This document shows positions 16,175 to 23,600 of a DNA stretch of 35,671 nucleotides, one piece after another. The stretch's first letter is position 1. Each line of letters opens with the position of its first letter. The stretch lies in assembly GCA_023667395.1 (NCBI GenBank), contig JAMPAC010000026.1, positions 1 through 35,671 of the forward strand, read 5' to 3'. Position numbers and translations under genes: made by a program. The stretch comes from Blautia sp. (GTDB lineage Bacteria; Bacillota; Clostridia; Lachnospirales; Lachnospiraceae). The notes beneath the pieces are model-generated. The model was not told the DNA's origin. It was given only the letters and a program-made list of their open reading frames with translations, and made no database searches.

Positions 16175-17188
16175 ATGGCAAAAACCACAGGAAAGGAAGC
16201 CGTTTTTCATTACTGCCTTGTGCGGACGCTGGGGGAAGGCGCATTTTCGCAGGTCTATCTGGCGGAAGACAAAAACGGGAATCCGTATGCCTGCAAGGTC
16301 AGCAGGGAAATCAAGATGCTGCGCCGGGAAGCGGAGATGCTGAGTCGGCTGTATCACCCTTTATTTCCGGCATATCTGGGATATGAGGAAAGCGGAGGTA
16401 CAGGCAGGCTTTTTATGGAATACATTCCCGGCAGGAGTCTGGGGCAGCTGGCGCGGCGCAGGGGAGGGTTCTCCGCCACACAGGCCATGCGGATCACGGA
16501 AGAACTGGCGGACGGGCTGCGCTACCTGCATGAGCGGCAGCCGACGGTTCTGTATCGTGACCTGAAGCCGGACAATATTATAGTCTGTGAGGACGGGCAT
16601 GTGAAGATCGTCGATCTGGGTTGCGCCTGTGTTCTGGACGAACAGGGAGGCGAGAGGGTGGGGACGCCCGGATTTGCCCCGCCGGAGCAGCTGTCCGCAG
16701 GCCGGACGGCGGGAATCTACAGCGACGTATATGGTCTGGGCAGGACGATACAGAACGTGGTGGCGCAGACACGCAGGCGGCGGGTGGGCAAGGCAGCCGG
16801 AATAAGACGCCGGGGGAAGCGTGCACCTGAAAACAGGGAGAAGATATGCTGTAAACGCGCCGATATATGGCGTTATGAAGAAAAAGGATGCTGCAGCGGA
16901 GACAGAAAGCGTTACGGAGAGGGAGGATGTCAAAGCGGAGGTAGAAAGCATTACGGAGAAAGAGGATGCCACAGCTGGGAAAGAAAGCGTTATGCAGAGG
17001 AGCGGAAATGCCGCAGGCGGCTGGAGCAAATGATAGAAGAAAGCACCCGTGAAGACTTCCGGCAGCGTCCCCAGGATATGATCAGCATATCCAATATCCT
17101 CACCGGAAAAAAGAAAGGGGAAGAAGGAATCATCTGTGAAAAAAATATCTGGGAAAGCCATTATAAAAACCCTTGCAGTCTGCCATGA
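16175..17188 (+). CDS. Ser/Thr protein kinase with repeat-containing insert
   Basis: Protein of 337 residues. Kinase motifs: glycine loop [11 protein letters not shown] (19-29), catalytic-site lysine K41 (YACK), YRDLKPDN (127-134, Tyr replacing the usual His, D129 kept), DLG for DFG (147-149), APPEQ (168-172), and SDVYGLG of helix F. Residues about 199-282 are an Arg-, Gly- and Cys-rich insert with four 13-residue repeats. The frame then returns to kinase-like sequence, [17 protein letters not shown]. No membrane helix or PASTA repeat is present, unlike PrkC. The upstream frame from 15758 is out of phase with the PP2C-like gene and not gene-like; ATG 16175 has only a weak site, so the start is uncertain. 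Confidence 0.75.
   Translation: MAKTTGKEAVFHYCLVRTLGEGAFSQVYLAEDKNGNPYACKVSREIKMLRREAEMLSRLYHPLFPAYLGYEESGGTGRLFMEYIPGRSLGQLARRRGGFSATQAMRITEELADGLRYLHERQPTVLYRDLKPDNIIVCEDGHVKIVDLGCACVLDEQGGERVGTPGFAPPEQLSAGRTAGIYSDVYGLGRTIQNVVAQTRRRRVGKAAGIRRRGKRAPENREKICCKRADIWRYEEKGCCSGDRKRYGEGGCQSGGRKHYGERGCHSWERKRYAEERKCRRRLEQMIEESTREDFRQRPQDMISISNILTGKKKGEEGIICEKNIWESHYKNPCSLP
16868..17023 (+). repeat. four 39-bp tandem repeats inside the kinase gene
   Basis: GCGTTA/GCATTA cores recur every 39 bases (from 16870, 16909, 16948 and 16987). In the kinase frame they encode 13-residue units of the form RY-x-E-x-GC-x-S-G-x-R. In a second frame (open from 16821) the same DNA gives an acidic [16 protein letters not shown] repeat. 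Units diverge toward the 3' end. Confidence 0.8.
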
Positions 17189-17200
17189 ATCTGATATACT
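17173..17200 (+). promoter_or_regulatory. fsa promoter
   Basis: TTGCAG at 17173-17178 and TATACT at 17195-17200 are 16 bases apart. It overlaps the 3' end of the kinase gene. Confidence 0.5.
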
Positions 17201-17262
17201 TAAGAAAAGAACACGTGCACGGGCACGGAATGATAAAATACATAGAAAAGGAGATTCAGGTT

Positions 17263-17916
17263 ATGCGTTTTTTTATTGATACCGCAAAGGTAGAAGACAT
17301 CAGGAAAGCAAACGATATGGGAGTGATCTGCGGCGTTACCACCAACCCTTCCCTGATTGCGAAAGAGGGCAGAGTATTTGAGGAAGTGATCGCGGAGATC
17401 GCGTCCATCGTTGACGGACCCATCAGCGGGGAGGTAAAGGCCACCACCGTGGATGCGGAGGGAATGATCGAAGAGGGCAGGGCAATCGCGAAGATCCATC
17501 CCAACATGGTGGTGAAGATTCCCATGACGGCGGAAGGGCTGAAAGCCTGCAAGGCGCTGAGTTCCGAGGGAATCAAGACCAATGTGACGCTTATCTTCTC
17601 GGCGAACCAGGCGCTGCTTGCTGCCCGCGCGGGCGCAACTTATGTATCTCCTTTCCTGGGGCGTCTGGATGATATCAGTGAGAGGGGCGTGGATCTGATC
17701 CGGGAGATTTCGGATATTTTCTCCATGACCGACCTGGAGACCCAGATCATCTGCGCCAGCGTCCGCAATCCCGTGCATGTGACGGACTGCGCCCTGGCAG
17801 GCGCGGATATCGCCACGGTTCCCTATTCCGTGATCGAGCAGATGGTAAAGCATCCCCTGACGGAGGCGGGCATCGCCAAGTTCCAGGCGGATTATAAGGC
17901 TGTGTTCGGGGAATAG
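17263..17916 (+). CDS. fsa: transaldolase / fructose-6-phosphate aldolase family protein
   Basis: Protein of 217 residues, the size of the short MipB/TalC family. It starts [16 protein letters not shown] and has [13 protein letters not shown] (24-36). Schiff-base Lys K85 lies in MVVKIPMT, and later [17 protein letters not shown] and SPFLGRLDD. Members act as transaldolase in the pentose phosphate pathway or as fructose 6-phosphate aldolase; the sequence alone does not decide. AAAAGGAGA (17247-17255) sets ATG 17263 rather than 17173. The stop is followed immediately by the A module of a hairpin element. Confidence 0.93.
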   Translation: MRFFIDTAKVEDIRKANDMGVICGVTTNPSLIAKEGRVFEEVIAEIASIVDGPISGEVKATTVDAEGMIEEGRAIAKIHPNMVVKIPMTAEGLKACKALSSEGIKTNVTLIFSANQALLAARAGATYVSPFLGRLDDISERGVDLIREISDIFSMTDLETQIICASVRNPVHVTDCALAGADIATVPYSVIEQMVKHPLTEAGIAKFQADYKAVFGE

Positions 17917-18030
17917 GGTGAGAAGAGTTTCTAACCGCTCGCAGCGAGGGCTGCTTCGCGGAGAAACTCTAAGGCTCACCCCGAAAAACGCCTAAAACAC
18001 GGCGTTTTTCATAAGCCAACTTGTTGGCTT
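17917..18030 (+). repeat. A-B-C hairpin element directly after fsa
   Basis: Module A spans 17917-17980: GGTGAG/CTCACC outside, AGAGTTTCT/AGAAACTCT inside, and a GCAGC/GCTGC tip. Module B is a perfect 10-bp stem, GAAAAACGCC (17983-17992) with GGCGTTTTTC (18001-18010). Module C is a perfect 8-bp stem, AAGCCAAC (18013-18020) with GTTGGCTT (18023-18030). Order, spacing and position right after a GAATAG end match the array after aroF, but the B and C stems have different sequences with pairing kept. It fills the gap between fsa and the spore-protein gene that faces it. Confidence 0.8.
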
Positions 18031-18045
18031 TGGGATTGTGTGATT

Positions 18046-18078
18046 TAAAAACCGCCGCGCTGGTCTTTCAGCGCGGCA
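18046..18078 (-). terminator. terminator of the spore-protein gene
   Basis: On the minus strand GCCGCGCTG pairs with CAGCGCGGC (18054-18062 with 18069-18077, 6-base loop) and is followed by a T-run (A-run at 18047-18051 on the plus strand). Confidence 0.85.
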
Positions 18079-18129
18079 GTCTTCTTTGTGCGCCATATGG
18101 CGCGTATTTTTCAGCCCTTTCGGGGAGCC

Positions 18130-18330
18130 TTATTTCATCTGCTCTTCCTGCTTCTTGATCATACGACGAACCATCTCGCCGCCGATGGAACCTGCCTCAC
18201 GGGAAGTCAGATCGCCGTTGTAACCCTCTTTCAGGTTTACGCCAAGCTCGGAAGCCACCTCGGTCTTAAAACGATCCATGGCTGCCTTTGCTTCAGGAAC
18301 TTCTACTCTATTACTTCTGTTACCGGACAT
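18130..18330 (-). CDS. alpha/beta-type small acid-soluble spore protein
   Basis: Protein of 66 residues that coats and protects spore DNA. Family marks: EAKAAMDRFKTEVASELGV and the conserved DLTSREAGSIGGEMVRRMI, which contains the Thr-Ser-Arg-Glu region near the germination-protease site. The ATG at 18328-18330 has GGAGGTG six bases upstream on its strand; an earlier in-frame ATG starts before that site. I could not find a clean sigma-G promoter by eye. The presence of the gene is strong evidence for a spore former. Confidence 0.95.
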   Translation of the reverse strand: MSGNRSNRVEVPEAKAAMDRFKTEVASELGVNLKEGYNGDLTSREAGSIGGEMVRRMIKKQEEQMK

Positions 18331-18370
18331 TTCATTCACCTCCAAACATTACATATTTGCTACCTTCTCT

Positions 18371-18443
18371 ATTTTCAAGATAAGTGCTGCGATCACTTAT
18401 CCTGAAAATTTCTCAGTCAAGCAATTGCCGCGACTTATCTTGG
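18371..18443. promoter_or_regulatory. inverted repeat and triple CARGATAAGT motif upstream of the spore-protein gene
   Basis: ATTTTCA and GATAAGTG (18371-18386, one base between) form the left arm of an inverted repeat, and 18394-18409 the right arm, with a 7-base loop and one mismatch. The core CAAGATAAGTG/CAGGATAAGTG recurs a third time at 18432-18443 (CCAAGATAAGTC on the minus strand). Between 18444 and 18480 nothing else was seen. Confidence 0.5.
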
Positions 18444-18488
18444 TCTTATTATCTGCCCTGACGAAAAAAATATAATGGTAGTTTTTGG

Positions 18489-18518
18489 TTGCTTCTTTTT
18501 TGGGGATTATGTTATAGT
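18489..18518 (+). promoter_or_regulatory. promoter of the transporter operon
   Basis: TTGCTT at 18489-18494 and TATAGT at 18513-18518 have an 18-base spacer. Confidence 0.5.
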
Positions 18519-18524
18519 ATTAAC

Positions 18525-18646
18525 TGAGACCGGAAAGCTGCGGCTGACCGGGATCGCACATAACATTCTGACCTGCGAAGATTTGTTCTGAGTGGAAAGG
18601 GCTTATTTTTTATGCCTTTCAGATGTTAAAACATATTATCTATCAC
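18525..18646 (+). other. structured leader of the transporter operon
   Basis: About 120 bases of leader contain CCGG-2-AGC..GCT-2-CCGG near 18531-18552 and a stem GAAAGG/CCTTTC near 18596-18626 with a T-rich loop. CTGAGA occurs near the start, but the other conserved TPP (THI) box segments are missing. I do not recognise a riboswitch class. Confidence 0.35.
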
Positions 18647-18659
18647 AGGAGGCATAATT

Positions 18660-19673
18660 ATGAGAAAAACAAAAAGAAATCCCTTGAAAAAAGCGGCGGC
18701 GCTGGGCTTAAGCCTGCTGATGCTGGCGGGCGTATTGGGCGGATGCGGAGAGGTTGATCAATCTGCGGACAGGGAAGCCGTGGCGGTACGTGTAGGCTCC
18801 CTGAAAGGACCCACATCCCTGGGGCTTCTGAACCTGATGGACAAATCGGCCCAAGGGCAGACAACCGATCACTACGAGTTCCAGATGGCGGTGGGAGCGG
18901 ATGAGCTGCTGCCCCTGATGGTGAAAGGTGATCTGGATATCGCGCTTGTCCCCGCCAACGTGGCGGCGGTTCTCTATCAGAAAACGGACGGCGGCGTGGC
19001 GGTGGTCGATATCAACACCCTGGGCGTGCTCTATCTGGTGACGGGAACGGCGGAAATAAGCGGTATCGCCGACCTGAAAGGAAAGACGGTCTGCCTTACG
19101 GGCAAGGGAACTACGCCGGAGGCTTCCCTGCGGTACCTGCTGGATGTAAACGGGCTGACAGAGGAGGATGTAACGCTGGAGTTCAAGTCGGAAGCCACGG
19201 AAGTGGCGGCAGTGCTGGCGGAGGATCCCGATGCCATTGGCCTGCTCCCCCAGCCCTTTGTCACGGCGGCGTGTATGCAGAATGAGAATTTGAAGATCGT
19301 GCTGGATATCAATGAAGAATGGAGCCGTGCGCAGGGCGGTGCAAGTAATGGAATGGTAACAGGTGTTACTGTTGCCCGCAGGGCGTTTCTGGAAGAGTAT
19401 CCGGAAGCGGTGTCCGCTTTCCTGGAGGAACATGCGGCAAGCACACAGGCAGTCAACGATGACCCTGCCACAGGCGCGGCGCTGGCGGTCCAGCAGGGCA
19501 TCGTGGCAAAGGAGCCCATTGCGCAGAAAGCAATACCGCAGTGCAATATCGTATGTGTCACCGGGCAGGAGATGAAAGAAGCGCTTTCCGCATATCTGGA
19601 CGTGCTTTATAATTTTAATGCGGAACTGACGGGCGGCGCGGCGCCGGGGGATGATTTCTACTTTTTACCATAG
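18660..19673 (+). CDS. ABC transporter substrate-binding lipoprotein (SsuA/ThiY-like)
   Basis: Protein of 337 residues. Lipoprotein signal: basic start, hydrophobic stretch and LGGC lipobox with C29 as lipid site. The mature part resembles the NMT1/SsuA/TauA class of binding proteins: VRVGSLKGPTSLGLL, GDLDIALVPANVAAVLY, ISGIADLKGKTVCLTGKG and ATEVAAVLAEDPDAIGLLPQP. These carry small organic anions or pyrimidine precursors. Homologues next to TM1266-type genes are common in hydrogenase-bearing clostridia, as far as I recall. AGGAGG (18647-18652) fixes the start. The ligand is not known from sequence. Confidence 0.88.
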   Translation: MRKTKRNPLKKAAALGLSLLMLAGVLGGCGEVDQSADREAVAVRVGSLKGPTSLGLLNLMDKSAQGQTTDHYEFQMAVGADELLPLMVKGDLDIALVPANVAAVLYQKTDGGVAVVDINTLGVLYLVTGTAEISGIADLKGKTVCLTGKGTTPEASLRYLLDVNGLTEEDVTLEFKSEATEVAAVLAEDPDAIGLLPQPFVTAACMQNENLKIVLDINEEWSRAQGGASNGMVTGVTVARRAFLEEYPEAVSAFLEEHAASTQAVNDDPATGAALAVQQGIVAKEPIAQKAIPQCNIVCVTGQEMKEALSAYLDVLYNFNAELTGGAAPGDDFYFLP

Positions 19674-19747
19674 TATTGCCGTAAGTTCCCCAGTCATGAG
19701 TCAGACCGTGTATCTATGTTGGCTCTGCACATCCGGAATAGGAAATT

Positions 19748-21133
19748 ATGAAAGAAAAGAATTTGCGTAAAATCATTATTATACTGGGATGGATTGTTCT
19801 CTGGCATGTGGCGGCGCTGATTGTGGACAACGGCATTTTGATGGCAACGCCCCTGCAGGTCATGGCAGAATTATTTTCCATGCTGGGAGACCCCGGATTT
19901 TACCGGACAGTCGGCTCATCGCTGCTGCGGATCGGATGCGGGTTCCTGGCGGGATTTGCGGCGGCGGTGGCGCTGGCGGCGGTGAGCAGCGGGCATCCCC
20001 TTTTTGAGGAGGCGCTCTCCCCGGTGATGACGCTGTTAAAGGCCATACCCGTGGCGTCTTTTGTGGTATTGCTGCTGATCTGGTGGGGTTCCTCCTTTTT
20101 GGCGGTGGCGATCTGCTTTGTGGTGGTGCTTCCCAATATTTACATCAACATGTTGGAGGGACTGAAGAGCACGGACAGGCAGCTTCTGGAGATGGCGCAG
20201 GTATTCCATGTGTCTGTGAAGGACAGATTCTTCTATATTTACAGGCCTGCCATCGCGCCATTTCTGTACAGCGGCATGAAGATATCCCTGGGAATGTGCT
20301 GGAAGTCGGGGGTGGCGGCGGAGGTCATAGGCACGCCGGATCACTCCATAGGGGAAAGGCTTTATCTTTCCAAGGTGTATCTGGATACGGCGGGGGTCTT
20401 TGCATGGACAACGATTGTTATTTTACTCAGTATTTTGTTTGAAAAGATGATCCTGTGGATGGCCGGACGTTTTTTCAAATGGGAGCCTGCGTGTTCCGGG
20501 CAGGTGATTCCCGGCAGGGTTCCGGCGGGGGCACGGGGAAAAAATGTGTGCGGGAGGCAGGCGGAAACCCTGGCGGCATCCCCGGACAGGCTGGAAGCCA
20601 GCCATATCTGTAAGTCTTTTGGCTCCCAGCAGGTCATATCAGATTTTTCCGCAGTGTATGAACCGGGGAGGACTTATGTCCTGAATGCACCCTCCGGCAG
20701 CGGCAAGACCACGCTGCTGCACATGCTGGCGGGCATACTGGAACCTGACGGCGGCGTGGTAAAGGGCGGCGGAACCTGCAGCATGGTCTTTCAGGAGGAC
20801 AGGCTGTGTATGGATACCAGCGCTGTTAAAAACGTGGAAATGGTCACGGGCGACCCTCTCCGGGCAAAAGCGGCGCTGGAAACGCTGCTGGAACCCGAGG
20901 CGCTGCAGAAACCTTGCAGGGAACTCAGCGGCGGCATGAAGCGCAGGGTCGCGCTGGTCCGCGCCATGGAAGCGGAGTCGGACTATGTGCTGTTGGACGA
21001 GCCTTTCACGGGGATGGATGCGGACACCAGGGCACGCGCTGAGGAATATATCAGGCGGAAACAGAACGGGCGGTTGGTAATCCTGGTGACCCATGACCGA
21101 AGCAGGCTTGGGGCGGAAAATTCTTCCCCATAA
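19748..21133 (+). CDS. fused ABC transporter permease and ATP-binding protein
   Basis: Single open frame of 461 residues joining two usually separate subunits. Residues 1-250 are a SsuC/TauC-type permease with about six helices and an EAA-like loop (EMAQVFHVSVKDRFFYIYRPAIAP). A linker (about 250-285) leads to an ATPase domain: Walker A APSGSGKTT (first Gly is Ala), Q-loop MVFQEDR, signature ELSGGMKRR, Walker B YVLLDEPFTGMD and switch LVTHD. The ATPase is short, ending soon after the H-loop. Two fused chains would give the normal two-plus-two transporter. No stop or ribosome site was seen at the junction. It follows the binding protein by 75 bases. Confidence 0.88.
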   Translation: MKEKNLRKIIIILGWIVLWHVAALIVDNGILMATPLQVMAELFSMLGDPGFYRTVGSSLLRIGCGFLAGFAAAVALAAVSSGHPLFEEALSPVMTLLKAIPVASFVVLLLIWWGSSFLAVAICFVVVLPNIYINMLEGLKSTDRQLLEMAQVFHVSVKDRFFYIYRPAIAPFLYSGMKISLGMCWKSGVAAEVIGTPDHSIGERLYLSKVYLDTAGVFAWTTIVILLSILFEKMILWMAGRFFKWEPACSGQVIPGRVPAGARGKNVCGRQAETLAASPDRLEASHICKSFGSQQVISDFSAVYEPGRTYVLNAPSGSGKTTLLHMLAGILEPDGGVVKGGGTCSMVFQEDRLCMDTSAVKNVEMVTGDPLRAKAALETLLEPEALQKPCRELSGGMKRRVALVRAMEAESDYVLLDEPFTGMDADTRARAEEYIRRKQNGRLVILVTHDRSRLGAENSSP

Positions 21134-21163
21134 AGGGCATTGGAGTGCAGAGATCGGAACAAG

Positions 21164-21199
21164 TTCCTGCAAGCAGGAAAAGTTCCTGTAAACAGGAAC
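21164..21199 (+). repeat. two tandem small hairpins
   Basis: TTCCTG-CAAG-CAGGAA (21164-21179) and GTTCCTG-TAAA-CAGGAAC (21182-21199) lie between the transporter and the TM1266-like gene. A GGAAC at 21157-21161 could pair with either. Because all arms share TTCCTG/CAGGAA, alternative foldings are possible. Confidence 0.65.
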
Positions 21200-21216
21200 T
21201 GGAATAGGAGATTGAT

Positions 21217-21471
21217 ATGTCAGATTCAAATACCCGAGTGGCGTTGGTCGGAATCATTGTGGAGGACAGGGACGCGGCGGCGCGCATCAATGGCCTGCTC
21301 CACGAATATGGCGAATATGTCATAGGAAGAATGGGCATCCCATACAGGGAAAAGCAGATGAATATCATCAGCGTGGTGCTGGACGCTCCCCAGAGCATTG
21401 TCAGCGCCCTGTCGGGAAAGCTGGGCATGATCCCGGGTGTCAGCAGCAAATGTGTATATGGCAGCAGATAA
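21217..21471 (+). CDS. TM1266-like iron-only hydrogenase system putative regulator
   Basis: Small ferredoxin-fold, ACT/NikR-C-like protein of 84 residues. It starts with TRVALVGIIVEDRDAAARIN and has LLHEYGEYVIGRMGIPY and IISVVLDAP, typical of the TM1266 family found beside [FeFe]-hydrogenase maturation genes. AGGAGA at 21207-21212 precedes ATG. Here the usual hydE, hydF and hydG genes are not adjacent; tig follows. Function is unproven even in the family. Confidence 0.82.
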   Translation: MSDSNTRVALVGIIVEDRDAAARINGLLHEYGEYVIGRMGIPYREKQMNIISVVLDAPQSIVSALSGKLGMIPGVSSKCVYGSR

Positions 21472-21484
21472 AATCAAAAAATAT

Positions 21485-21513
21485 TTGTGTTTTTGCCCCA
21501 TTCATGTTATAAT
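21485..21513 (+). promoter_or_regulatory. tig promoter
   Basis: TTGTGT at 21485-21490 and TATAAT at 21508-21513 are 17 bases apart. Confidence 0.65.
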
Positions 21514-21601
21514 TCTAAAATGACTGCTACTGTGTCCTGCATTTTACGGGAACAGATTAATATAGGGGAGACACAGTAACCATGAAGGAGGAAATATAAC
21601 A

Positions 21602-22891
21602 ATGAGTTTACAGGTGGAAAAATTGGAACACAACATGGCGAAGCTGACTATTGAAGTCTCTGCCGAGGAACTGGAGAAAGCGCTTGAGAGCGCATTCCGG
21701 AAGAATAAAAACAGGATCAGCATTCCCGGCTTCCGCAAGGGCAAGGCGCCCCGGAAGATGATCGAGCAGATGTACGGCAAAGAGGTCTTTTATGAGGACG
21801 CGGCCAATGAACTGATTCCCGACGCATACGACAAGGCGCTGGAGGAATGCGAGGAAGATATCGTTTCCAATCCCAGGATCGACGTTACCCAGATCGAAGC
21901 CGGCAAGCCGTTCATCTTTACGGCGGAAGTGGCCTTGAAGCCTCCCGTGACCCTGGGTCAGTACAAGGGCGTTAAGGTGGACAAGATAGACGTGACGGTT
22001 TCCGATGACGAAGTGAATGCGGATATTGACCGTGAGAGAGAAAAGAACGCAAGGACTGTTGACGTTACCGACAGGGTCGTTAAGGACGGCGATGTGACCG
22101 TTCTTGATTTTGAGGGATTTGTGGACGGCGTTGCCTTTGAGGGCGGCAAGGGAGAGGATTATCCCCTGACCATCGGTTCCGGCGCGTTCATCCCCGGCTT
22201 TGAGGAGGCGCTGATCGGCGCCGAGATCGGAAAGGAAACGGATGTGAACGTGACTTTCCCCGAGGACTACCAGGCTGCGGAACTGGCTGGCAAGGCGGCA
22301 GTGTTCAAGTGTACGGTAAAGAGGATCCAGGAGAAGCAGCTGCCTGAACTGGACGAGGATTTTGTGGCGGATATCTCTGAAGAAAGCGACACCGTGGAGG
22401 AATATAAGGAAGAAGTCAGGAAGAAACTGACTGAGAGAAAGGAAGACGAAGCGAAGATCGCGAAGGAAGAGGCTGTTATCGATGCCATCATCAAAGAGGC
22501 TGAAATGGATATTCCCGACGCCATGGTGGAGACCCAGCAGAGGCAGATGGTTCAGGAGTTTGCCCAGAGAATGCAGGCGCAGGGCATTTCCATGGATCAG
22601 TACATGCAGTTCACCGGCACGGATACCAATGCGTTGATGGGACAGGCGAAGCCCCAGGCCATGAAGCGGATCCAGTCCCGTCTGGTCATGGAGGCCGTTG
22701 TGGCGGCTGAGCAGATCGAAGTTTCCGAGGAAGAGTTCGAGGAAGAGATCAAGACCATGGGCGAAGCTTACCAGATGGAGACCGATAAGGTGAAAGAACT
22801 TCTCGGCGAAGATGGCAGTAAGCAGGTAAGGGAAGATATCAGCATTAAGAAAGCTGTGGCATTTGTGGTGGAGAATGCGGAAGAAGTTTAG
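21602..22891 (+). CDS. tig: trigger factor
   Basis: Ribosome-bound chaperone and prolyl isomerase of 429 residues. The ribosome-binding loop is visible as IPGFRKGKAPRKMI (about 41-54). The FKBP-type domain lies at about 155-245 (GDVTVLDFEGFVDGVAFEGGKG) and a long helical, Glu/Lys-rich C-terminal chaperone region follows. GAAGGAGGAAA precedes ATG 21602. It leads the conserved group tig-clpP-clpX-engB. Confidence 0.98.
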   Translation: MSLQVEKLEHNMAKLTIEVSAEELEKALESAFRKNKNRISIPGFRKGKAPRKMIEQMYGKEVFYEDAANELIPDAYDKALEECEEDIVSNPRIDVTQIEAGKPFIFTAEVALKPPVTLGQYKGVKVDKIDVTVSDDEVNADIDREREKNARTVDVTDRVVKDGDVTVLDFEGFVDGVAFEGGKGEDYPLTIGSGAFIPGFEEALIGAEIGKETDVNVTFPEDYQAAELAGKAAVFKCTVKRIQEKQLPELDEDFVADISEESDTVEEYKEEVRKKLTERKEDEAKIAKEEAVIDAIIKEAEMDIPDAMVETQQRQMVQEFAQRMQAQGISMDQYMQFTGTDTNALMGQAKPQAMKRIQSRLVMEAVVAAEQIEVSEEEFEEEIKTMGEAYQMETDKVKELLGEDGSKQVREDISIKKAVAFVVENAEEV

Positions 22892-22910
22892 AACCGGCGG
22901 ATACAAAGGA

Positions 22911-22937
22911 GGTTGTACCTGTTTAGCGGGTACAACC
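22911..22937 (+). terminator. hairpin between tig and clpP
   Basis: GGTTGTACC (22911-22919) pairs with GGTACAACC (22929-22937) around a 9-base loop. Only three T follow, so it is a weak terminator or an mRNA stability structure that allows read-through to clpP. Confidence 0.5.
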
Positions 22938-22974
22938 TTTAAAATATAATATCAGACAGAATGGAGGATTTATA

Positions 22975-23574
22975 ATGAGTTTAGTGCCTTATGTCATCGA
23001 GCAGACCAGCAAGGGTGAAAGATCCTATGATATTTATTCCAGGCTTTTAAAGGACAGGATCATATTTTTGGGGGAAGAGGTAAATGATACTTCTGCAAGC
23101 ATCGTGGTGGCGCAGCTTCTGTTCCTGGAGGCGGAGGATCCCGAGAAAGACATCCATCTTTACATCAACAGCCCCGGCGGATCTGTGACTGCCGGACTGG
23201 CTATCTACGATACCATGCATTATATCAAATGCGACGTGTCCACCGTGTGCATCGGCATGGCGGCGAGCATGGGCGCGTTCCTGCTGGCCGGGGGCGCGAA
23301 AGGCAAGCGGTACGCCCTGCCCAATGCGGAGATCATGATCCATCAGCCCCTGGGCGGAACGCAGGGACAGGCAACGGAGATTGAGATCGCCGCAAAGCAC
23401 ATCCTGCGCACCAAGGAAAAACTGAACCGTATGCTTTCCGAGAATACCGGAAAGGACTATGAGACCGTCTGCGCCGATACGGAGCGCGACAACTGGAAGA
23501 GCGCGGAGGAAGCGCTGGCATATGGCCTGATCGATATGGTGATCACCTCCCATGACGCCCAGAATGAAAAGTAA
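22975..23574 (+). CDS. clpP: ATP-dependent Clp protease proteolytic subunit
   Basis: Serine peptidase of 199 residues that forms the tetradecameric chamber served by ClpX. Catalytic triad by motif: S98 in [10 protein letters not shown]123 in MIHQPLGG, D172 in [16 protein letters not shown] is also typical. Followed 26 bases later by clpX. Confidence 0.98.
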   Translation: MSLVPYVIEQTSKGERSYDIYSRLLKDRIIFLGEEVNDTSASIVVAQLLFLEAEDPEKDIHLYINSPGGSVTAGLAIYDTMHYIKCDVSTVCIGMAASMGAFLLAGGAKGKRYALPNAEIMIHQPLGGTQGQATEIEIAAKHILRTKEKLNRMLSENTGKDYETVCADTERDNWKSAEEALAYGLIDMVITSHDAQNEK

Positions 23575-23600
23575 GGCAAATAACATTTAGGAGTACGACA

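Noticed and set aside
18525-18646. TPP (THI-box) riboswitch before the transporter operon
   Set aside because: Only CTGAGA matches; the other conserved segments (such as GAACCTGATC and the final GGGA) are missing.
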